Positions 57,046-64,000 of a stretch of 64,000 bases of DNA are shown here, in pieces. Under the pieces are notes generated by a model that was not told where the DNA came from, searched no databases, and saw only the letters and a program-made list of their open reading frames with translations. Position 1 is the stretch's first letter. Every line of letters begins with the position of its first letter. Where the stretch lies: contig CM027380.1 of the NCBI GenBank assembly GCA_015680905.1, positions 52,283,001-52,347,000 on the forward strand, in the 5' to 3' direction. This DNA comes from Coptis chinensis. Its lineage: Eukaryota; Streptophyta; Magnoliopsida; Ranunculales; Ranunculaceae. Both the position numbers and the translations under genes were made by a program.

Positions 57046-57139
57046 TGTATTTTTCAATTTTATTGAGTAATGAGCTACGTAGCAAGAATATTCAATTCAA
57101 TAAAAAGTTTCAAATTCATAATGTAATAATGTTATAATA

Positions 57140-57725
57140 TTGTGTATAAAGTCCTGGTGTCGACAGAAATGTTGGTATCAGGCATATTACAAAAAGTCCT
57201 GATATTAGAAACAATGACAGATATCAGGCATATAAAGTCCTGGTATCGACAGAAATGTTAGTATCAGGCATATCGCCAAAAGTTATGATATCAGAAATAT
57301 GGGCAGATATCAAGCATATAAAGTCCTGATATCAACAGAAATGTTGGTATCAGGCATATCACCAAAAGTCCTGGTATCATAAACAGTGGCAGATACCAGA
57401 CACATAAAGTCATGATATCGATAGAAATGTTGGTATTATGCATATTGTCAAAAGTCCTTGTATCAGAAACAATGGCAGATACCAGGCACATAAAGTCTTG
57501 TTATCGACAGATGTGTTGATATCAGGCACATAAAGTCCTGTTATTGACAGACGTGTTGATATCAGGCACATAAAGCCCTGGTATGAACAGAAATGTTGGT
57601 ATTAGGCATATTGTCAAAAGTCCTGATATCAAAAACAATGGTAGATACCACGCACATAAAGTCTTGATATCAACATAAATGTTGGTATCAGGCATATCGC
57701 CAAAGTCCTAATATCAAAATCCAAT
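57140..57725. repeat. 41/45-bp minisatellite, 86-bp dimer (D)
   Basis: Units anchored by AAAGTC at 57148, 57193, 57234, 57279 and 57320 alternate 45 and 41 bp. One type contains GGTATCGACAGAAATGTTGG, the other GATATCAGAAACAATGGCAG. The unit is related to the array at 9540-10048 of C, in the same position downstream of integrase. Confidence 0.82.
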
Positions 57726-58020
57726 ACAAAGCGGAGGAACAAAAAGTTCGGATATCAAATATATCTTCAAAGGATGAGGCATCAGAGATTATTAAATAAT
57801 AAAGGTGCGTGGTTTAGTTTTTTCTTTTTTATTAGCAATAGTTGCTATGTTTATGGGTATCAAAATGTTTTCATGATCAAAGGTGCATGTCCCAAGTATA
57901 ACTTATTGCAAAATGAAAAATTCGAAGCACATATAATAAGGTAATAAAAAGTTTATTATTAACATTCATTTTCAAAACGGTTAAACATAGCATTGACAAG
58001 TAAATAACAAAAAGAAGATG

Positions 58021-58260
58021 TTAGTATTCATCTTCATCCTCATCGTCATCTTCATTTTCATTCTCATCATCACCATCAGTGGAAGATCCATCATTGCCTT
58101 TTCCATAACAATAAGGATCTCGGAGCCACTCATCTTCTTCTTCTTCTTCTTCTTTTTCATCTTCTTCTTCATCATCAGAGTACTCAATGGTTGGGCAATC
58201 TGACCAGTGGGGTCATTCTAGAAGGACCATTAAAATAGCAAGAATGGTAAGAAAGTAGGA
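58021..58260 (-). pseudogene. Antisense acidic small protein (D)
   Basis: Counterpart of the 8948-9274 ORF of C, on the strand opposite to gag-pol of D. Shared landmarks are a hydrophobic N-terminal stretch (SYFLTIL), PHWSDCPTIEYSDDEE, the Glu run, EWLRDPYCYGKGNDGSSTDG and an acidic tail. Here the first codon is ATG. This copy is broken at least once. The frames 57981-58187 (minus) and 58018-58203 (plus) are other readings of the same DNA. Confidence 0.6.
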
Positions 58261-58339
58261 AAAAGGGGACATGTTTTCTGGTTAAGTTTGTTGTTTTTCA
58301 GTAAAAAGGTTTGTAAAAAGTAAGTTATATTCATATTGT

Positions 58340-58480
58340 GGAAGGTTCGTTTTATACAAGTAATAAATGGTAAAAACGAGGAAAATAAATGGTGTTTAGC
58401 ATGAAAACGAGAAAATTTAAGGGCGATTAGCAAGAAAACGAGGAATTTTTAATGAAGTCAGTTGAAAAAGTAATTTTTTG
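58340..58480 (-). repeat. Repeats upstream of the antisense ORF (D)
   Basis: On the minus strand, diverged copies of a unit with TTTTCTTGCTAATCGCCCTT and TTTTCATGCTAAACACCATT. They are related to the 31-bp units at 8697-8850 of C. An ATATAA-like box stands between them and the ORF. Confidence 0.5.
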
Positions 58481-58669
58481 GTTATCTGTGCAAAGGACGT
58501 TTCAGAAGTAGTAATTCATTTAATGATAAATCAGTAAAATTAAATAGGTTATTATTTCAATGCATGTTGGTTTTTGAATCAGTTTTATGATTTCATTTAT
58601 TAAGGATAACACACGACGTTAAATTTCAAAACAGTGGGTACATATTACAAGTATATTATAAGTATCAAT

Positions 58670-59070
58670 GATACTCTCTTTTTGGTTGAGGGTATCGAAA
58701 ATTTCATTTTTTGGTGATACAAGTTTAAGTATAACTGATACTCTCGTTTTGGTTGAGGGTATCAAAAATTTCATTTTCTGGTGATACAAGTCTAAGTATC
58801 ACTGATACTCTCTTTTTGGTTGAGGGTATCGAAAATTTTATTTTCTGGTGATACAAGTCTAAGTATCACTGATACTCTCGTTTTGGTTGAGGGTATCGAA
58901 AATTTCATTTTCTGGTGCTACAAGTCTAAGTATCACTGATACTCTCGTTTTGGTTTAGAGTATTGAAAATTTCATTTTCTGGTGATACAAGTCTAAGTAT
59001 CACTGATACTCTTGTTTTGGTTAAGGGTATCGAAAATTTCATTTTTTTGTGATACACATCATCAATAATA
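58670..59070. repeat. 67-bp minisatellite (D)
   Basis: Six units with an exact 67-bp period, anchored by GATACTCT at 58670, 58737, 58804, 58871, 58938 and 59005. The unit contains GGTTGAGGGTATCGAAAATT and GGTGATACAAGTCTAAGTAT. It lies between the antisense ORF and the 3' LTR, like the 69-bp array of C. Confidence 0.92.
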
Positions 59071-59661
59071 CAGTTTTGAGGTATCGGAAATTTTGATATA
59101 AAGGTTGAGATATCAAAAATATCGATGGGAGGATTTTCAATCGATATATCCAATATGTAAAGTAGTAAGAGGAAGGATATACAAACAAATCATCTTAAGT
59201 GTATAAAGATGCAAACTTTTAAGCATGATAAAGAACAATATAGCATTTTCTATTATTATATAACACAAACATACACAGACATACAGTACTCAAGTATCAA
59301 AAATCATCAAATCCCTAGATTATTGTTTTTAGTTGATTCAAGAATTATGTAATAAAGTGAGTTTGTAGATTGTAGACTAACAAATGAAGTGCAAAAAGCA
59401 AATGACGTACCTTGCAGTGTACAAAAGTTAAGTTTCTCTGGAAGGAAGCAGAAAGTTGAAAGATGAAGACAAAGAAAGTAAATCGTGGTTCTAGTTTTCT
59501 TTAGTACCGTATAGAAGAAGTTGGAAAGATGAAGGAAAGAGAAACAGTTTATTTCAAATTTTTATATTTAAAATATGGACCGGGTTGTTATTTAGGTCAA
59601 GATGTAACCGTTTCTCGAAAAATTGAAATTTGAAGTGAAATTTCAAATTTTCGAGAGGCAA

Positions 59662-60085
59662 TGTAGTGGGCAAATATCATGCCCTTAAGTATTTTTATCT
59701 GATATTTCAAAACTCGAGATATTGACATGTCCCGGTATATTTCGTGGTTGTTTCAAACATTTGCAAGTGTTAAGCGGAAAAAAGAGAAAGACAATGGACA
59801 CATGTCATGAGTTGATTGGGTCAAAGCTAATTGAGGACACTATATAAAAACTGGATGAAGTGAAAGAAAGATTCATTCTATCATTACCACAAAAACTATT
59901 AGAAACAGTAGAGAGAGAAAGAGAGAGTCGGAGAGATTGTAAACCTCTATTACTGATAAATAAAAAATCTTTGTTTCACTTCAATTCAATCTCATTCAAA
60001 CTATTTTTCTATCATTCATCTTCAATTGCGATCAGTAGTTCAGGTGATCTTAGGACAATCATCTAAAGATTGTTCTTAGACATCA
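59662..60085 (+). repeat. 3' LTR of element D
   Basis: 424 bp, the pair of 41382-41816, with a TATATAA box near 59841. Just upstream stands a purine-rich CGAGAGGCAA, the likely polypurine tract. Confidence 0.88.
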
Positions 60086-60154
60086 TAGTTACTATTTAGC
60101 ATCTCGAAATGAGCAATTAGCAGGACAACATGTCTTCCTGTAATCCTGTCTGTA

Positions 60155-60412
60155 CCAGTAGTCTTACAAGAACACTGTCCATCTCTGGAATGGTGAAACC
60201 TAAGCCGGTCCCTAACAATAATCTCTCGATTGTAAACTTTGTTGCCCATGGCAATCACAGCATACCACAAATACCAGCAAGTTCTTCATTTTATGGATTG
60301 GTGTTCCAGGTGCAGTGTTGATCAACCCAAATGCAATTGCTAACTTCTTGCTGTCCCTTGATAAAGCTGTCTCTTTATCTTCCCAAATAAGACTTCTCCT
60401 ATTTCAGGTACA
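60155..60412 (-). pseudogene. PPR-DYW protein gene, C-terminal remnant
   Basis: A remnant of the DYW deaminase-like domain that ends plant PPR RNA-editing factors, which act in mitochondria or plastids. Minus-strand landmarks in order: VPEIGEVLF (about 60400), KKLAIAFGLINTAPGTPIHK and MKNL (about 60350-60285), a CDCH-like core (about 60255), then [20 protein letters not shown] and QCSCK (60237-60163). The closing Asp-Tyr-Trp is present at 60163-60155 but one base out of frame, and two further frame changes separate the other pieces, so it is not functional. The rest of the gene is not seen upstream. Element D begins about 70 bp downstream. Confidence 0.8.
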
Positions 60413-61383
60413 CACCTAGCGTGCTTTCTACGTTACAGCTCGCGAGGTCCATACTAGTATAGGCCTGCTTCTCCAAGGTGGAGTTCCACATCCCTTCACG
60501 GAAGTAAGTTAAATGGCTACGCTTAAATTAGAAGGCTGGCTGAAATCCCAATCCAAATAAACCCGAATTCCACCCGTGATCCAAACCGACCATGCTGCTG
60601 CTTTGAGATGCTAATATCCCCGCCAGGTAATAAACATAGTATGCCGTTTCTCTTTCCCGCCTCCTTTCTCTTCAAATAATATTTATATTGTAGAATACAT
60701 TCGATGGTTTTGAATATTTACAAGATGTGGATATATCAATATCTAAATGACTTGATGAATGACGTGTAATACCAAGCATGTCTAAACTAGTATATCGCTA
60801 AGTGCTGAGATGTACGAAGAAGAGGAGAATTTGCAGAAATCAGATGTAGTTGGAGAAAAATTTATATATAAACAGCCAAAATAAATAAATAAATAAAATA
60901 AAAATCATAGATTTAAACCTTTGGTATAGGAGTAGATTTTCGGATATGAAATAGCGGTAGTGGAATACACCAGAAGACATAAGAAACAGTAAAGCACAAT
61001 CCACTCGACTGTGAGGCGCTGCTCAACCATAACTGAAGAAGAAATTGGTGGAAGAGTGTCCATTCACGGATGAATCACAAAATAAACAAGCATTTCTTGA
61101 AAATTAAGCTGTGGACACTGAAAAAGTATTGACTTTGTTTTTTCAAGAATATAAAATTATAATATACGAAGCACCAGTTTGTGCTGGTGAGAGAGGCGGA
61201 CAAGTACCCCACGAGGTTCTTTTTTTTGTGTGTGTTGTTTTTTCCCGCACAAGAAGTAGGGAATTGTATTGCTAAGCGAAAAAAAAAATAAGGAATTGTT
61301 TTAGAATCTAAGAATGTTTGTTACATTACAACTGACTCAGCAAAATCCGAAATAACTCAAATAAGTGGCCTAGTGTGATAGTG
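60413..61383. other. Stretch without recognised gene
   Basis: About 970 bp. The part up to 60560 may still belong to the decayed PPR gene, but I cannot align it. Oligo-T stretches near 61219-61247 could be the A-tail (minus strand) of the LINE remnant that follows. Nothing else is recognised. Confidence 0.5.
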
Positions 61384-62260
61384 TCACTCCGTAGAACCTG
61401 ACCAAAGTACGCCACCCGCCAAGTGTGTTAGTCTCCAGCTGGTAAGCATTGAGGATGCCCTCTTCCATCTACCTCTGATGTTCCAAGTTGAGTTCCCTCT
61501 CCATTCAAACCGAATACAAATCTGGCTCCAGTTCCTTTGTATTGCACACTCCACTGCAAGAGTGATAGCCATGTACCTTTTTGTTGCAACCGCTAATCAT
61601 TGGGCCAAGACACCAATGATCTGATTGTTACTATCCCTGAATATAGCTCCAGCTCCACTACTGCCTGGATTGCCAAAAGAAGGCCATCTGTATTAATCTT
61701 TTTCTCATTACATTGTGGCAGTTAACCACATGACTTCTCTGATAATAGGAGCAGCTCTAGGCTTACACTTGAACCCGAGTCTGTGAAGAAAATTCAGGTC
61801 GTGTTCAGTGTTAAACATAATAGCCTTACTCAACCAAGAGGCCACTGATTCCCTGCAGAACTTCTCTTCTTAGCTGAGGCTTCTCAGATTTATTCCTTGT
61901 TTTCCGAACCCGAACCATTATTTGCACCACAGCAGCATCCCATGAGTCCTTTATCAATGGACTTCTTAGTCTTCACTGCAGCCATAAAATTCCTTGGGTC
62001 TATGTCTGACAACCCTGACCTCAAAAACCCCTGCACCCCATGACCACAGCTGTCTAACTAGAGGGCAGTCCCACATCAGATGTTCAGCTGATTCTGCACA
62101 GACAACACCCTGATGCAGTTCTGGCCCCAGCCTTCTTAACCCTATCATCAGAAGGTGCAGCTTTTTGGATTAATTTCCATACAGTGCTGGCAGCTCTAGG
62201 GTGTCTATGTTGAGCGCATATCAACTTACACCAACCTACTTTGTTATTTTTCCTTCTCTA
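61384..62260 (-). mobile_element. L1-type LINE, 3' end remnant
   Basis: The reverse-transcriptase zinc-binding domain lies at about 62255-61966, with a KLICAQHRHPRAASTVWKLI entry, a cysteine pair, and HLMWDCPLVRQLWSWGAG. It is followed by the plant-type RNase H at about 61690-61384: FGNPGSSGAGAIFRDSNNQI, then AITLAVECAIQRNWSQICIR. The usual DSD-like step after the last segment reads FEW. The frame is interrupted between and within the domains (for example a stop near 61590), so it is a pseudogene. Endonuclease and RT core are absent, a typical 5'-truncated LINE. Confidence 0.75.
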
Positions 62261-62391
62261 AGTGCTCTCAAATCACATTTGGCCACCGAAAAACCATAAG
62301 AGGACAAATAAAAACAACTGCACAATTCAACAGAACTGAACTTGAGCTCCATCACCAACATCAAGCCTCTGGAGAAAGACAAGCTCCAACC

Positions 62392-63686
62392 TCAGCAGCT
62401 GTGTAGTTTCGGCTCAATCCATAAAGGGCTGTGCTTGCACATCGGGGGGACAAGTCGTTCAAAGCTTCCATCTTCTAAATAGAAGACTATGGTGTCAAAT
62501 CACGACGCTTTCCACCCTAGCTTACTACATGCGTCATAACCAAAATATATGCAATTCGATTTGCAGCAACCAGGGAAATGTGAAGTTGAGACAGACATCG
62601 AAGAAATACCACCTAAGAACAAGATATGACCACACAAGCTCTCCAACTTCTTCCAGACTAACTTGCTTGGATCGAGCTTGAAGACTTTGCACCCAGTGGT
62701 TTTCCATTTAAAATCCTCAACTTCTCTAAAAATGCACAACAAATTCCCGGATAATTCCACAAGATAATTCTTTGCATTTGGGCCAGTAAGTGGTGGGGAT
62801 TCTGCAACAAGTCTCACAACCGGATGAGGGGAGGATATGTCACAGAGCAGCACTTGTCCTGAGCTGTTGACAGCGTAAAACTGGTGTTTGTAGTATATAA
62901 TATCATAAAATGCTTCTAGGCAGTTTATTCTGGTCCAAGCTTCATCACCGAATCTCCAAAAGGCCAACACTGAAGGAGCACTATGAATTGCCATAACTAC
63001 AGAATCAGAAGTTGATGCTGGATTGGCAGGCAAAACAATTTTGTTGATTTTTGAAGACCATGGTCCAGACGGTGTTGGTGTAAGTAATGGCAAACGGATC
63101 TCATTATTCACAGCCAAGAATGGATTAAGCAAACGAATTGAGCTTGTTTGTTTAATACCCTGCGCCTCCTCAATAGCAAGCCATCCTTGACTTGAACCTA
63201 TACAGTGACTATTAAACGGTAAACGTATCTCCTCCAAGTCATAGATCTTTCTTCTCCTTCCAGTAGAAAATGGTTGTACAAACTTAACTTATCTTTCTTG
63301 TGGTTGGGAATTAAAAGCATTGGAAGTTGGGGTGGTAGACAATGATAGAGACCATTATGGCGGCAATAGACACGTTTCCATGGCTGGCAAACAGCACAAA
63401 ACTGAATGCGATCGCTGATGAAGGTCAACTTATTGAGTATCACCTCTAGAAGTTCGTCTGGAAGTTCCAACCAATTGGGGAAGGAGGTTGTACTAATTTC
63501 TTTCTCAGTTAAAACTACTACAATCGACTTTAATCTTTCCTTGTTGGGGGAAAATACCTGCGACTGTCTTCTTCTTTTTCTGTTCGGATGTAATGTGCCT
63601 TCATTCATCCATCTCCCTTTGCAATCAATACTCTCAATTACCCTTCCCTTTCTCCAAAATACTTCTCCGTCAAAACCAGACCTCAT
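62392..63686 (-). pseudogene. F-box protein with KIB1-4 (DUF295-type) domain, apparently broken
   Basis: Read from 63686. The F-box lies near residues 70-110 (NWLELPDELLEVILNKLTFI, then QFCAVCQPWKRVY), followed by PQLPMLLIPNHKKDKLSLYN. A KIB1-4-type beta-propeller part comes after: KIYDLEEIRLPF, CIGSSQGWLAIEE, RLLNPFLAVNNEIRLPLL, VLAFWRFGDEAWTRI, FYAVNSSGQVLLCDI and YLVELSGNLLCIFREV. Such proteins are SCF ubiquitin-ligase subunits that bind SKP1 through the F-box. A frame change near 63250 separates the F-box from the propeller. A TGA at 62500-62502 comes before a conserved C-terminal piece (FYLEDGSFERLVPPMCKHS) that ends at 62392. Either it is a recent pseudogene or the sequence has errors. 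Confidence 0.8.
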
Positions 63687-63693
63687 TACTTAA

Positions 63694-64000
63694 GATCTAC
63701 TGCAAAATCGAACCTGTAAACTATATTCCAAAAAGGAGGAAAATTAAAAAGGTGTCCTGTGTGTGTTCTAGCAACTCTCCCTCATACTAACATCTGGTTT
63801 TAGGAATAAGGAAAGGAAAAGAAAAACTTTTTTTGGCAATTACAAACAATGAAAATTTTCTAAAAGTTGTTATTGAAAAACAAAAGAAAAATCCAAATTT
63901 CAAAGAAGACGAAGATAGAGAACTCACATGTTCGTTTAGGGTGGTGGTAAATAACGGAGAAAGATGCTGTGGTGTGTAAATAAGGGAGGCATAAAACCGA
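63694..64000. other. Upstream region of the F-box gene
   Basis: AT-rich. It may hold the promoter of the minus-strand F-box gene. No clear TATA box or other gene was recognised. Confidence 0.4.

Larger units (their letters stand above)
41382..60085 (+). mobile_element. Element D: Tat-lineage LTR retrotransposon with nested F
   Basis: LTRs are at 41382-41816 and 59662-60085. The order is: gag (41950 on), protease, RT, RNase H (interrupted by element F at 45382-54961), second RNase H, integrase, ~40-bp array, antisense acidic ORF with upstream repeats, 67-bp array, LTR. The LTRs differ by about 5% by eye plus an indel. I see no clean target duplication (GTTAG on the left, TAGTT on the right). 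It lies about 70 bp beyond the end of a PPR-DYW gene remnant. Broken, with about ten breaks. Confidence 0.87.

Noticed and set aside
58018-58203. Ile/Phe-rich plus-strand frame, apparently a membrane peptide
   Set aside because: It is the complement of the acidic antisense ORF; the acidic reading is the one conserved with element C.
41377-60090. A target duplication for element D
   Set aside because: Flanking pentamers GTTAG and TAGTT do not match under the LTR borders I can support.

Overview
This window looks like nuclear DNA of a repeat-rich flowering plant, most likely a eudicot. The plant signs are Athila- and Tat-lineage Ty3/gypsy elements, a CACTA (En/Spm) transposon end, a LINE remnant with the plant-type RNase H tail, a remnant of a PPR-DYW RNA-editing gene, and an F-box/KIB1-4-type gene. 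About 94% of the window is transposable elements. The only non-transposon coding DNA I recognise lies in the last 4 kb. No tRNA, rRNA, CRISPR array or bacterial-type operon was seen. Species cannot be named from what is visible.

Layout, left to right. (1) 1-1867: the end of a CACTA transposon, with subterminal repeats and a terminal CACTA motif. Its other end is outside the window. (2) 1868-7514, minus strand: element A, a non-autonomous Athila-like element. It has one LTR in view (6024-7514), a tiny zinc-knuckle ORF, a 399-residue acidic ORF2 and an ORF3 of the 'putative plant transposon protein' type. (3) 7790-10943 and 36002-41251, minus strand: the two parts of element C, a Tat-lineage element split by B. 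(4) 10944-36001, minus strand: element B, an Athila-lineage element with LTRs at both ends and a perfect 5-bp target duplication (CAACC). B itself holds a solo LTR H (15875-17344, duplication GCAAT) and element G (24420-32798, plus strand), which is a sister of A. (5) 41382-60085, plus strand: element D, a second Tat-lineage element related to C. Element F (45382-54961, minus strand, duplication CGAGG), a different Athila-like element, is inserted in it. (6) 60086-64000: remnants of a PPR-DYW gene, a LINE 3' end and an F-box/KIB1-4 gene that appears broken.

Insertion order from nesting and from LTR divergence judged by eye: C is older than B (LTRs about 5% apart). B is older than G (about 2-3%) and older than the solo LTR. 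D (about 5%) is older than F (about 4%). All autonomous-type elements here look broken and should be read as fossils.

The most interesting signals are these. (a) Both Tat elements (C and D) carry, between pol and the 3' end, an antisense unit made of a short promoter-side minisatellite, a TATA-like box and a small, very acidic protein. It is flanked on both sides by fast-evolving tandem arrays. (b) A and G form a non-autonomous family in which gag-pol is replaced, at the same leader position, by a zinc-knuckle mini-protein (one knuckle in A, three 90-bp repeats in G) plus a conserved acidic ORF2. (c) B carries two diverged ORF3 copies downstream of pol. ORF3b in B and the ORF3 of A and G have a TATA-like box ahead of them, and GC-rich repeats lie ahead of every ORF3 and ahead of the gag position.
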